Positions 54,734 to 63,583 of a DNA stretch of 64,000 nucleotides are shown here, in pieces; position 1 is the first letter of the stretch; each line of letters starts with the position of its first letter. The notes under the pieces are model-generated. The model had not been told where the DNA came from. It saw only the letters and a program-made list of their open reading frames with translations, and searched no databases. The translations under genes and the position numbers were made by a program. The stretch is from Pokkaliibacter plantistimulans (GTDB lineage Bacteria > Pseudomonadota > Gammaproteobacteria > Pseudomonadales > Balneatricaceae): contig NZ_LAPT01000098.1 of NCBI RefSeq assembly GCF_003194385.1, positions 1 through 64,000 of the forward strand, read 5' to 3'.

Positions 54734-55555
54734 TCAGGACGACCAGTGACGGATATCCGGCGCCCCGCCATCCTGCCACAGCTGCGGAATGATAAAGCGT
54801 GCCTGCTGTATGGACCCTGAGGTCCAGAAGGCGACCTGACCCCGTGCCGTGTTGTTGCTGAGCAGATGCTGTTCGGCCAGACGGCGCTGCAACTCCCGCA
54901 CCACCGCCGGTGCCGGATCAATGATCCTGACCTGCTGGCCGGCGCTGGCCTGAATCAGGGAGACCAGAAACGGATAGTGAGTGCAGCCCAGCACGATGGT
55001 GTCCGCCCCCTGCTGGCACAGCGGCTGGACGTAATCGTCCACCATCTGCTGCAGCTCGGCGCTGTCCAGCTCACCGTTTTCGACCCGCTCCACCAGCCCC
55101 GGACAGGGTTGGACCAGAATGGTGGCGGCACTGCTGAAACGCGCGACCAGACGGTTGAAGTTGTCACTGACGACGGTACGACTGGTGGCCAGCACCCCGA
55201 CCACCCCGGAACGGGTCTGGGTAGCGGCCGGTTTGACCGCCGGTTCCATGGCAATAATGGGAATACTGAAGCGCTCGCGCAGCGCACTGGCGGCGGCACC
55301 GGTGGCGGTATTGCAGGCGACGACAATGGCCTTCACCCCCTGCGTCAGCAGAAACTCACACACCGCCATGCTGCGGGCGGTGACGGCGGCCTGACTCTTG
55401 TCGCCATAAGGCGCATGGCCGGAATCACCGACATAGAGCAAATCTTCATGGGGCAGCTGGGCGCGGATTTCACGCAGCACCGACAGACCGCCGACCCCGG
55501 AATCAAACACACCGATGGGCAGACGGGAGGCATTGGGAGCCGTGGACGCGGTCAT
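54734..55555 (-). CDS. murI: Glutamate racemase
   Basis: Converts L-glutamate to D-glutamate for peptidoglycan. The 273 residues show GVFDSGVGGLSVLREI with the first catalytic aspartate/serine region, YVGDSGHAPYGDKS, the first catalytic cysteine in VACNTATG, and the second in LGCTHYPFLV followed by IIDPAPAVVREL. I chose ATG 55555 (MTASTAPNASRLPIGVF); ATG 55591 in frame would add twelve residues, and neither has a clear ribosome site. It is in line with, but not overlapping, the hydrolase-like gene upstream. Confidence 0.94.
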   Translation of the reverse strand: MTASTAPNASRLPIGVFDSGVGGLSVLREIRAQLPHEDLLYVGDSGHAPYGDKSQAAVTARSMAVCEFLLTQGVKAIVVACNTATGAAASALRERFSIPIIAMEPAVKPAATQTRSGVVGVLATSRTVVSDNFNRLVARFSSAATILVQPCPGLVERVENGELDSAELQQMVDDYVQPLCQQGADTIVLGCTHYPFLVSLIQASAGQQVRIIDPAPAVVRELQRRLAEQHLLSNNTARGQVAFWTSGSIQQARFIIPQLWQDGGAPDIRHWSS

Positions 55556-55637
55556 GGCGACAGGACCTGCAACAGATAGGGGAGTAAGCATAGGGCGCCT
55601 ATGATGCCATTTCCGCTGATGGGGAAGAAGCCTTCTG

Positions 55638-56777
55638 TCAGCCGCTGCTCTCTGCCCGACGCGGCTTGGCCGCAGGCGCTACGCTAGCGGGGGCCGTCTG
55701 CCCGGCCAGCAGGCGCTGACAGACCTGCTGGTTGTCGAAGTAACGTGAGTGAATGCGGGCTGCAAGGCGATCGGTGAGGGTGCCGCTGGCACGAATGCTC
55801 AGCTGCTCGATGCGGCGATCATCCAGCCTGTCCACATCGGCTCCGGTAGCCAGCCAGTCAGCCGGTGAGGTGATGTCCAGCCACTGCAGCAGATCGTTGC
55901 GCTGCATGCATTTGCTCTGTTCCTCCAGCAGCCAGGGTACCCGCTTGTGCAGTAACTCCAGTGGCGAGCCAAGGGTAAACAGTCTGATGCCGGGGCTCAC
56001 GCTGAGTGGCAGATCGGCCAGTACATCAATCGCAATGACGGTGCCAAAGCTGTGGGCCACCAGGGTGATACGCTGATAAGGGCGCAGCTGGCCATCACTG
56101 TCGGCCACACTGTCCGCCAGGGCCAGATAACTGCGTATTTGCTCCCTGACCCGGCGAACGATCTGCAGCCTTAACGCCGGGGTGTCTGGCCCTGCTGCTT
56201 CTTCGGCCGTATAGCGTTTGCTGAAGTCCATGGCGTCCACCACGGAAGTCACCGGCAGCACGCCCATCAGCAGGGTCACCAGCGCCCAGAGCTTCCAGCT
56301 GCCCATGGTGCTGAGGATACCGTCCAGCCAGTGACCGAGCAGGGCCGTGCTGCTGTCGCTGCTATTGACCAGTGCCTGAGCGAACAGCGCCAGCGTGCTG
56401 TAATACCAGAACACCAGCATCAGCCCGGACAGCAGGATCGACAGGGTGAGATATTTGCGTTGCCACCAGCCCTGCCAGACCGGCGACAGGCCCCAGTAGA
56501 GAAACAGCGACAGGCCACGTTGAATGCGGGTGGACAGCGGTTGCTGGGACAGGCTGGGTACCATGTCGTTCCAGTAGGCCTCGACCACATCCAGCGTCAG
56601 TGGCTGGCCATCACGCTGGCCACTCAGGCGACACAGATCCTGCGGTAACTGCGGATCATCTATACGGTTAAGCAGCACCTGTTCGGAGGCCATGCACAGG
56701 CCATCGCAGAAACTGTCCCGTTGTTGGTATTTGGCAGCACGGCCTATACCGGGCAGCAGTATTACCAGCTCACGCAT
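55638..56777 (-). CDS. Alpha/beta hydrolase-like membrane protein
   Basis: A 379-residue protein I do not recognise as a named enzyme. It opens MRELVILLPGIGRAAKYQQR, which looks like the first strand and oxyanion turn of an alpha/beta hydrolase. Two membrane segments follow (ILLSGLMLVFWYYSTLALFA, LWALVTLLMGVLPVTSVV). ITLVAHSFGTVIAIDVL then contains a GxSxG-like nucleophile elbow (HSFGT, Ser with flanking His/Gly). LFTLGSPLELLHKRVPWL resembles the lipase/PGAP1 strand after the elbow. The C-terminus is Ala/Pro-rich and basic. ATG 56777 has GGAGGA at good spacing. A lipase or esterase function is inference. Confidence 0.72.
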   Translation of the reverse strand: MRELVILLPGIGRAAKYQQRDSFCDGLCMASEQVLLNRIDDPQLPQDLCRLSGQRDGQPLTLDVVEAYWNDMVPSLSQQPLSTRIQRGLSLFLYWGLSPVWQGWWQRKYLTLSILLSGLMLVFWYYSTLALFAQALVNSSDSSTALLGHWLDGILSTMGSWKLWALVTLLMGVLPVTSVVDAMDFSKRYTAEEAAGPDTPALRLQIVRRVREQIRSYLALADSVADSDGQLRPYQRITLVAHSFGTVIAIDVLADLPLSVSPGIRLFTLGSPLELLHKRVPWLLEEQSKCMQRNDLLQWLDITSPADWLATGADVDRLDDRRIEQLSIRASGTLTDRLAARIHSRYFDNQQVCQRLLAGQTAPASVAPAAKPRRAESSG

Positions 56778-56906
56778 GAGGTGTTCCTCCGGAGTGTCAG
56801 GCAAGGGCCCGGAACGTGACCATGCTCTCAGCGTGAACACGTTCCGGGCGAATACAGCTTATGCCTGACAAGGGTAGCTCAGTGGGTCTGAGCTGCCAGC
56901 CGGTTT

Positions 56907-59441
56907 TCAGCCATGACGGGCAGCGGCTGCCCGCCACTGCTGTAGCCATTGCTGCAGTTCTGCCGCAGGCACCGGGCGTGAGAACAGATAACCCTGCCCG
57001 ACCTGATAGCCCTGCTGACGCAGAATCTGCTGCTGGCCTTCTTCCTCGATCCCTTCTGCCACCACGATCAGGCGCAGGCTCTCGCCGATACGCATGACGG
57101 CCTCACTGAGGGCGCGGGCAGTAGCGTCACTTTCCAGGTCACTGACAAAGCTGCGATCAAGCTTCAGCTCATGAATGGGCAGTCGGCGCAGGTAACTGAG
57201 ACTGGAATAGCCGGTACCGAAGTCATCCATGGCCAGATTGACTCCTTGCGAATGAATGGCATCAAGGGTGGTCAGGGTGCTCGGGTGGGTATCCATCAGG
57301 ACGCTTTCGGTAATTTCCAGCGTCAGGTCCTGGGGTTGCAGCTGGTGGTGCTGGAGGGTGTGGGCAATTTGCTGCGGCAGCTCCAGATTATGGAAGTCCG
57401 ACGGCGACAGGTTGACCGACACCGCCGGTACCTGCAGGCCCTGCCGGCGCCAGGCAGCCAGCTGCCGGCAGGCCTCCTGTACCGCCCAGTGGCCGAGCTG
57501 GCCGATCAGGCCGCACTCTTCCGCCAGCGGAATAAAGCGGGTGGGGGGAATGCTGCCCAACTCGGGGTGCTGCCAGCGTGCCAGCGCCTCAACGCCATAC
57601 AGGCTGCCATCGGCCAGATTGATCTGGGGCTGGTAATGCAGTTGCAAGCCACCATTGTCGAGGGCATCGCGCAGGGCATTTTCCAGCGCCATACGCTGCT
57701 GCGCCTGCTCGTTCAGTTCGTGGCTGAAATAGCTGACGTGGCCACGGCCCATGCTCTTGGCCTGATACATGGCCATGTCGGCACGATGGATCAGGCTTTC
57801 CATATCATGGCCATCATTGGGGAACAGGCTGATGCCAATGCTGGCCGAGGGGATCAGCGTGGTGCTGCCGATGCTGAACGGCTGGCTGATGCGGCCTTTC
57901 AGCTGCTCCACCACCTCTGCCAGTGCCTGACTGCTGTAGCGTGGCAAGACCATGACAAACTCATCACCTGACAGGCGGCCGACGATGTCGACATGGCGCA
58001 GATTCTCCGTCAGGCGCTGGGCAATCACCCGCAGCAGCTCGTCGCCGGCAGGATGGCCAAGGGAGTCATTGACCTGCTTGAAGCGGTCCAGATCGATAAA
58101 CAGCACGGCAATGTTGTCGCGATGGCGCTCGGCGGCGGCCAGTGCCTGATCGGCACGGGCGTGCAGCAGGCTGCGATTGGGCAGTTTGGTCAGGCTGTCG
58201 TAGAACGCCAGCTGACGGATATGGGCGCGGGCTTCCTCGCGCTCCAGCGCCAGTGCGCAGAGGTGGGTGCTGACCTCTACCATCCGCTGATGCAGCGGAT
58301 TGGGGCCGCGACATTCGCGGTAATAGAAGGCAAAGGTGCCAAGGATACGGCCGCTGCTGGAGCGAATTGGCGTCGACCAGCAGGCTTTCAGGCCGTGGGG
58401 CAGTGCCAGCTGTTTGTAGGGTGCCCAGTACGGATGGCTGGCAATATCGGTGACGATCACCGGCTCGCCGATAAAGGCCGCGGTGCCGCAGGAGCCGACA
58501 CCCTCGCCGATGGCCACCCCTTCCAGCGCTTTGTTGTATTCCGCGGGCAGGCTGGGGCCTGCCAGCGGATGCAGTCGCCCCTGTTCATCGACCCGGAGGA
58601 TGGACGCCGTGACTTCCGGTGCCAGATGCTCCACTTCCCGGCAGACGGTATTCATCACCGTTTCCAGCGGCTCCTCGCGCACCATGGCCGACAGCACACG
58701 GTTCTGCAGCAGCTCATGCATCTTCGACTGGGTGATGTCGGTCAGCACGGTCAGGGTGTTGAGCAGCTGACCCTGTTCATCCAGTACCGGATTGGTGGTG
58801 ACGCTGCACCAGATGCGTTTGCCATCGCGGGTATAGATCAGCTCTTCGGCGTGGAAGGGCTGGCCTCTGGCCAGCTGATCATGCAGGGCGTCGACCTGCT
58901 CCTGCTCGGCATAGGGCGCAATGATGGAGGTGGGAATAGCTCCGAGCATCTGCTTGCTGCTGTAGCCGAACATCTGGCTGAAACCGTCGTTAATGTACAG
59001 GGTGCGCCAGCGGCCATCAGTGATGATGATGGCATTGTCGGTACGGTCGGTGACCATCGACAGCAGCTGCAGGTGTTCGGCGTTGCCGTAACCCGAAGCG
59101 CTGGCCGTCTGACGCAGGTGGCTGTCGAGGGCGCTGATAAAGACGGTGAAAATGGTCTGGCCCTGCTGCTCGGCCCGGCTGACACGGAGGCGCCCGCGTC
59201 GCACGATACCGGCCACGGTCAGGTTGATGTCCTGCGGTGCGGCGCTCAGCTCATGAATCGCGGGCAGGTCGGCCGGCCATAAGGCGGCCAGTGGCTGGGC
59301 CAGCGCGGTCTGGCGCGGGCAGTCCCAGAAGCGCTCCGCAGCGGTATTGAACAGCAGCACTCTATGACCATCGGTGACCATGACGGCGTCACTGAGTTGT
59401 TCCAGGGTACTGGCAAATAGGTCCGGCAGTTGTGTGGGCAT
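56907..59441 (-). CDS. PAS-PAS-GAF-GGDEF-EAL cyclic-di-GMP enzyme
   Basis: Soluble signalling protein of 844 residues. The domains are PAS (about 10-120), a second PAS with DNAIIITDGRWRTLYINDGF (about 125-250), GAF with EGVGSCGTAAF and HPYWAPYKQLAL (about 265-400), GGDEF (about 410-570) and EAL (about 585-835). The GGDEF motif reads SGDEF, a tolerated variant, and has an RxxD inhibitory site (RHVD). The EAL domain has YGVEALARW, DDFGTGYSSLSYL and VAEGIEEEG, so it looks active. The GAF closely resembles that of the sensor kinase at 5.2-8.4 kb. ATG 59441 is a better start than TTG 59450, but its ribosome site is weak. Confidence 0.92.
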   Translation of the reverse strand: MPTQLPDLFASTLEQLSDAVMVTDGHRVLLFNTAAERFWDCPRQTALAQPLAALWPADLPAIHELSAAPQDINLTVAGIVRRGRLRVSRAEQQGQTIFTVFISALDSHLRQTASASGYGNAEHLQLLSMVTDRTDNAIIITDGRWRTLYINDGFSQMFGYSSKQMLGAIPTSIIAPYAEQEQVDALHDQLARGQPFHAEELIYTRDGKRIWCSVTTNPVLDEQGQLLNTLTVLTDITQSKMHELLQNRVLSAMVREEPLETVMNTVCREVEHLAPEVTASILRVDEQGRLHPLAGPSLPAEYNKALEGVAIGEGVGSCGTAAFIGEPVIVTDIASHPYWAPYKQLALPHGLKACWSTPIRSSSGRILGTFAFYYRECRGPNPLHQRMVEVSTHLCALALEREEARAHIRQLAFYDSLTKLPNRSLLHARADQALAAAERHRDNIAVLFIDLDRFKQVNDSLGHPAGDELLRVIAQRLTENLRHVDIVGRLSGDEFVMVLPRYSSQALAEVVEQLKGRISQPFSIGSTTLIPSASIGISLFPNDGHDMESLIHRADMAMYQAKSMGRGHVSYFSHELNEQAQQRMALENALRDALDNGGLQLHYQPQINLADGSLYGVEALARWQHPELGSIPPTRFIPLAEECGLIGQLGHWAVQEACRQLAAWRRQGLQVPAVSVNLSPSDFHNLELPQQIAHTLQHHQLQPQDLTLEITESVLMDTHPSTLTTLDAIHSQGVNLAMDDFGTGYSSLSYLRRLPIHELKLDRSFVSDLESDATARALSEAVMRIGESLRLIVVAEGIEEEGQQQILRQQGYQVGQGYLFSRPVPAAELQQWLQQWRAAAARHG

Positions 59442-59581
59442 GACGATCAATCCGTGGTTGCCAGAATGGCAGAGGCAAGCTGGCCTCAGTTTAGAACTTT
59501 CTTATGCACTGTGTGGGGTTAATTGGTCTGATGTTGCCACCCATCACACCAATTTCTGCCCGTGAGCCTTCCTGAACCTGT

Positions 59582-60478
59582 TTACTGCCACAGAGGCTGT
59601 GCCGCCATGCGCGCCAGCAGGAAGTCGAGAAAACTGCGTAGCAGCGGCGTCATCTGCCGGCGATGGCTGTACACCCCATAGATGCTCATGGTCATCGGTG
59701 CCCACTGTGGCAGCAGGCGAACCAGTTGCCCTGCCGCCAGCAGAGCCTGCACCGAATACAGTGGCTGCAGGCTGATGCCCTTGCCCTTGAGGGTAGCCTG
59801 CAGCAGCAGGTTGGCATCGTTGGCGCTGAGATTACCACTGACCGCCACGCTGGCGGGCCCCTGCTCGCTGGCAAACTGCCACAGGCTCTTGCCGACGTAG
59901 CTGTGGGTCAGGCAGTTGTGACTGGCCAGATCCTCCACCCGTTGCGGCAGCGGATGCTGTTGCAGATAGGCGGGGCTGGCGCAGATCACCGAGTGACAGG
60001 TGCCCAGACGTCGCGCTATCAGATTGGGGTCCAGCTCATTGGTGATGCGCAGTGCCAGATCGATCCGCTCTTCCACCAGATTGACGGTCTTGTCCAGCTG
60101 CAGAATGTCGATGGCGGTGCCGGGCCAGCGTGCCAGATAGTCGCTGGCGGCATCGCACAGCAGCGCAGTGGCCAGTGAATAGCTGCAGGTAATGCGCAGC
60201 AGCCCTTTCGGTGCCTGATCCTGACGGGCGCCGATGTCACCCAGTTCCTGCTCCAGTGCCAGCATATCCCGTGCCCGTTGCAACGCCTGCTCCCCGGCAT
60301 CGGTCAGGCTCTGGCGTCGGGTCGTGCGTTGCAGCAGGCGGGAGCCCATCCAGCTTTCCAGCTCGGCCAGATAGCGCGAGGCCATGGCGCGTGACATATC
60401 CATGCGCTCGGCGCCGGCGGTGAGGCTGCCCTGCTCCACCACGGCGACAAAGACCTGCAGTGCGGTCAGTCGGTCCAT
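59582..60478 (-). CDS. LysR-family transcriptional regulator
   Basis: A 298-residue regulator. The N-terminal winged helix is typical: MDRLTALQVFVAVVEQGSLT, AERMDMSRAMASRYLAELES, LLQRTTRRQSLTDAG. The C-terminal effector domain has TAIDILQLDKTVNLVEERID and ends FLDFLLARMAAQ. The group with VNLVEERIDLALRI resembles CrgA/DmlR-like LysR members. It is divergent from the MBL-fold gene, and the 124-base gap carries an inverted repeat, so it probably controls that gene and itself. Effector unknown. Confidence 0.92.
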   Translation of the reverse strand: MDRLTALQVFVAVVEQGSLTAGAERMDMSRAMASRYLAELESWMGSRLLQRTTRRQSLTDAGEQALQRARDMLALEQELGDIGARQDQAPKGLLRITCSYSLATALLCDAASDYLARWPGTAIDILQLDKTVNLVEERIDLALRITNELDPNLIARRLGTCHSVICASPAYLQQHPLPQRVEDLASHNCLTHSYVGKSLWQFASEQGPASVAVSGNLSANDANLLLQATLKGKGISLQPLYSVQALLAAGQLVRLLPQWAPMTMSIYGVYSHRRQMTPLLRSFLDFLLARMAAQPLWQ

Positions 60479-60496
60479 AGGTTTCTGATATCCGAT

Positions 60497-60546
60497 TTGC
60501 TCTGTAATCGAGCAAGTTTAGTCAAAGTTATGCGGTATTTGCTCGA
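60497..60546. promoter_or_regulatory. Inverted repeat in the LysR/MBL divergent promoter
   Basis: TTGCTC (60497-60502) and GAGCAA (60510-60515) are inverted around 7 bases, a layout typical of LysR operators. TTTGCTCGA recurs at 60538-60546 as a further half-site. Confidence 0.5.
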
Positions 60547-60602
60547 TCAGATGATCAATAGACTGGCGCACATCGATCTTACCTACCTGTTGGAGTTCTG
60601 TT

Positions 60603-61475
60603 ATGCAGCCGTCCGTGTCCCGGTGTTTCCTTCCTGCTGTCGCGCTGAGTGGCGTATTACTGGCCTCCGCAGCGACGGCCGCCCCCTTGCAGGTGCAGGT
60701 TTACAATCCCGCTGACAAGGGCATCTTCCCGGTCAGTTCGGAGCTGGTCAGTGGTGAACATGAAGCCATTCTGGTGGATGCCCAGTTCGGCGTGGCCGAC
60801 GGCGAGGCGCTGGTGCAGATGATCAGGGCCAGTGGCAAGCAGCTGAAGCTGATCTATATCAGCGGTGGCGATCCGGACTATTACTTTGGTCTGCAACCGC
60901 TGGTCGAGGCCTTTCCCGGTGTGAAAGTGGTGGCCAGTCAGCGGGTGGTGGAACATATCGAGCAAACCAAAGATGCCAAACTGGGCTACTGGGGGCCGAT
61001 CCTCGGCGCGCAGGCACCGACCCGCCTGACCGTGCCTGAGGTGCTGAAGGCCACCACCCTGACGGTGGATGGGGAAGTGCTGGAAGTGAAGGAGATCAAT
61101 ACCGCCAATGCCTACCTGTGGGCGCCATCGATCAGGACGGTACTGGGTGGGGTGCTGGTCACCGCCGGGCAGCATGTATGGATGGCTGACAGCCAGACCC
61201 CCGCGGTGCGGCAGGCCTGGGTGGAGGCGCTGGATGGCATGCTGGCGTTAAAGCCGCAGCGGGTCATCCCCGGTCATTTCCTCGGCGCGGAGCCTGAAGG
61301 CAGCCGCGCTGTCGAGTTCACCCGTGACTACGTGCTGCATTATGAGCAGCTGCTCAAACAGAGCACCGGCTCAGCCCAGCTGATCGAACAGCTGAAGCAG
61401 AACTACCCCCAGTTGCCGGTGGATGACGGTCTGGCCATCGGTGCCAGGGTCAATACCGGCGAGATGAAATGGTAA
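60603..61475 (+). CDS. Exported MBL-fold protein with altered metal site
   Basis: A 290-residue protein with a signal peptide (cleavage near ATAA, residues 1-26). The mature part has the metallo-beta-lactamase fold order: ILVDAQFGVADGEAL, LIYISGGDPDYYFGLQPLV, FPGVKVVASQRVVEHI, VWMADSQTP and RVIPGHFLG. The usual metal-ligand motif HxHxDH is replaced by GGDPDY, so both first-site histidines are absent. The late PGH is kept. Several relatives of this group also have a reduced motif, and I recall HGDPDF there; here the remaining His is also gone. It may be inactive or use other residues. ATG 60603 is 124 bases from the LysR start. Confidence 0.85.
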   Translation: MQPSVSRCFLPAVALSGVLLASAATAAPLQVQVYNPADKGIFPVSSELVSGEHEAILVDAQFGVADGEALVQMIRASGKQLKLIYISGGDPDYYFGLQPLVEAFPGVKVVASQRVVEHIEQTKDAKLGYWGPILGAQAPTRLTVPEVLKATTLTVDGEVLEVKEINTANAYLWAPSIRTVLGGVLVTAGQHVWMADSQTPAVRQAWVEALDGMLALKPQRVIPGHFLGAEPEGSRAVEFTRDYVLHYEQLLKQSTGSAQLIEQLKQNYPQLPVDDGLAIGARVNTGEMKW

Positions 61476-61498
61476 GTACTTGCTATCGCTGAGCCTGC

Positions 61499-61520
61499 AG
61501 CTCCTGCAAGACTAGGAGCT
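61499..61520. terminator. Possible terminator at the end of the MBL and CMD genes
   Basis: AGCTCCT and AGGAGCT form a 7-bp stem with an 8-base loop; the second arm covers the stop codon of the convergent CMD-family gene. There is no T run, so this is a weak candidate. Confidence 0.35.
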
Positions 61521-62084
61521 AACCGCCTCAGGGAAAGGCAGGCTGTGCTCACCCTGCGGGCGCATGGCAAACACATTGAGGGTCATGGCGACCAGAGCGT
61601 AGTAGCCAAAGATGCCGACCAGTTCTACCAGCGCGGGCTCGCCGAAGGTCGCCACGCCCTGCTGATACAGGGCGTCACTGACCCGACGGGTATCGTACAG
61701 TTGCTGGCCAATGGCATAGATCAGCGCTTCTTCCGGGTCGCTGAACACGGGGGGCTGGCCCTGCCGCAGGGCGTCCACCACCTCGGCAGAGAGACCGGCC
61801 TTGAGGGCAATGGGCTCATGGATCAGCCATTCGGCCTGTGACTGCCAGCGGCTGGCCGTCAGCAGGATGGCCAGCTCCGACAGGCGGGTCGACAGCCGGG
61901 TATGGTAACGACAGAACGCGCCCAGCTGCTGGGCGGGCTGGGCCAGTCCGGGGCTGTGAATCCAGGCCAGGAACGGACCATCCAGATTGCCACGGGGGCC
62001 GGACAGAATATCCTGCAGCACCTGCTGCTGGGCCGGGCTCAGCTGCTCATCGGCAATTGGGGTAAGACGGGATTGCATGCTCAT
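61512..62084 (-). CDS. Carboxymuconolactone decarboxylase-like (CMD) family protein
   Basis: A 190-residue, all-helical protein of the AhpD/CMD superfamily. LSTRLSELAILLTASRWQSQAEWLIHEPIALKAGLS carries the family core with a conserved Glu-Trp-x-x-His pattern. The CxxC pair of peroxidase-type AhpD is absent, so a thiol peroxidase role is unlikely. DALRQGQPPVFSDPEEALIYAIGQQLYDTRRVSD is also typical of CMD members. The function is unknown. ATG 62084 follows GGAGA. The inverted-repeat element at 62105-62252 separates it from the aminotransferase. Confidence 0.87.
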   Translation of the reverse strand: MSMQSRLTPIADEQLSPAQQQVLQDILSGPRGNLDGPFLAWIHSPGLAQPAQQLGAFCRYHTRLSTRLSELAILLTASRWQSQAEWLIHEPIALKAGLSAEVVDALRQGQPPVFSDPEEALIYAIGQQLYDTRRVSDALYQQGVATFGEPALVELVGIFGYYALVAMTLNVFAMRPQGEHSLPFPEAVSS

Positions 62085-62104
62085 GGGGTCTGTTCTCCAG
62101 TCGC

Positions 62105-62252
62105 TTAACAGGTCGTTGAAAATCTATCTGCGTTGCCGAATACCGCGTCAAAAACAGGCTCAAAATGCTCATTTAGTTCACTAAACTCCGCTTTTTCGCC
62201 TGTTCTTTCCTTGTCTCGGCTGCCTCGATAACGTTTTTCAACAGCCTGTTAA
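62105..62252. mobile_element. MITE-like inverted-repeat element, 148 bp
   Basis: TTAACAGGTCGTTGAAAA (62105-62122) and TTTTCAACAGCCTGTTAA (62235-62252) are inverted repeats with two mismatches in 18. The interior has a nested hairpin: AACAGGC (62153-62159) with GCCTGTT (62198-62204) around TTTAGT-TC-ACTAAA (62172-62185). The terminal TTAA may be part of the repeat or a target duplication. It has no coding capacity. The inner core is shared with the pstS-leader element. Its right end supplies the TAA stop of the aminotransferase. Confidence 0.72.
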
Positions 62253-63583
62253 CGAGGCAGTTCGGCGAAAACCTGATCACAGGCCAGTGCCAGTTTGTCG
62301 ACCAGCTCATCCAGCTGGCTGTCCTGCAGGATAAAGGGCGGTGCCAGCAGAATATGGTCGCCTGTCCGGCCATCCACGGTGCCGCCCATGGGGTAGCACA
62401 TCAGGCCGTTGGCCATCGCGGCTTTCTTCAGTCTGGCATTGACTTTCAGGCTGGGGTCAAAGGCTGCCTTGCTGCTGCGGTCCTGCACGATTTCCAGCCC
62501 CTGAAACAGGCCACGGCCGCGAATATCACCGATAAAGGGGTGCTCGGCAAAACGCTGACGCAGCCGTGCCATCAGGCTGTTGCCCAGCTGGCGCACCTGT
62601 GGCAGCAGGTTGCGCTGCTCGATCTGGTGCTGCACCGCCAGTGCCGTCGCGCAGGCGGTGGCGTGGCCAATATAGGTGTGGCCGTGCTGGAAGAAGCCGC
62701 TGCCACTGGCAATGGCCTGATAAATCTGCTTGCTGACCAGCGTGGCACCAATCGGCTGATAACCGGCGCCCAGCCCCTTGGCAATGGTGATCAGGTCGGC
62801 ACTGATACCTTCCTGCTCGGCGGCAAACAGGCTGCCGGTGCGCCCCATACCGCACATTACCTCATCCAGAATCAGCAGCACGCCATACCGGTCACATACC
62901 TCGCGGATGCCTTGGAAGTAACCGGGCAGCGCTGTGACTGCGCCGAGCGTGGCACCGACCACCGGCTCTGCGACGAAGGCCATGACCTGATCCGCTCCCA
63001 GACGCAGAATCTCGTCTTCCAGCTCGCGCACCAGACGGGCGACAAAATCCCCCTCGCTTTCTCCGGGCTGCTGTTCGCGGTAGGCATAGCAGGGGCTGAC
63101 ATGGCTGACATTCATCAGGATCGGCTCGAACTGCTGCCGGCGCCAGGCATTGCCACCGGTCGCCAGTGCTCCCAGGGTGTTGCCGTGATAGCTCTGGCGC
63201 CGGGCGATCAGGTGACGACGCTGTGGCTGGCCGATCTCGACAAAGTACTGCCGCGCCAGTTTCAGTGCGGCTTCCACCGCTTCCGAACCCCCCGATACGA
63301 AATACACCGACTCCATACCGGCCGGCGCGCGCTCAATCAGGAAGTCCGCCAGTTGTTCCATCGGCTCGGTGGTGAAAAACGAGGTATGGGCGTAGGCCAG
63401 CTGGCTGACCTGCTGCTGCACGGCGGCAATCACCGCCGCATCACTGTGACCGAGGCAGGACACTGCCGCACCGCCACTGGCATCCAGATAACGCTTGCCC
63501 TGCTGGTCGATGATGTAGGCGCCGTCGCCACGGACGGCGACGGGATAGGTGTGCTGCAGATGACGATGAAAAACATGACTCAT
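62249..63583 (-). CDS. Class III pyridoxal-phosphate aminotransferase
   Basis: A 444-residue PLP enzyme. It has YLDASGGAAVSCLGHSDAAV, YFVSGGSEAVEAALKLARQY, RRQSYHGNTLGALATGG, LILDEVMCGMGRTG with the cofactor aspartate, and TIAKGLGAGYQPIGATLVS with the Schiff-base lysine. HGHTYIGHATACATALAVQ and HILLAPPFI complete the class III pattern. It is most like the unassigned aspartate aminotransferase family members and is not AstC. The substrate cannot be set from sequence. The stop codon lies in the terminal repeat of the neighbouring element (protein ends FAELPR), so the natural C-terminus may have been trimmed or altered. ATG 63583 has AGGT upstream. Confidence 0.9.
   Translation of the reverse strand: MSHVFHRHLQHTYPVAVRGDGAYIIDQQGKRYLDASGGAAVSCLGHSDAAVIAAVQQQVSQLAYAHTSFFTTEPMEQLADFLIERAPAGMESVYFVSGGSEAVEAALKLARQYFVEIGQPQRRHLIARRQSYHGNTLGALATGGNAWRRQQFEPILMNVSHVSPCYAYREQQPGESEGDFVARLVRELEDEILRLGADQVMAFVAEPVVGATLGAVTALPGYFQGIREVCDRYGVLLILDEVMCGMGRTGSLFAAEQEGISADLITIAKGLGAGYQPIGATLVSKQIYQAIASGSGFFQHGHTYIGHATACATALAVQHQIEQRNLLPQVRQLGNSLMARLRQRFAEHPFIGDIRGRGLFQGLEIVQDRSSKAAFDPSLKVNARLKKAAMANGLMCYPMGGTVDGRTGDHILLAPPFILQDSQLDELVDKLALACDQVFAELPR

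Noticed and set aside
62249-63583. Class III aminotransferase considered as the missing AstC
   Set aside because: The sequence pattern fits a different class III subgroup, and the gene is 44 kb away from the AST genes.
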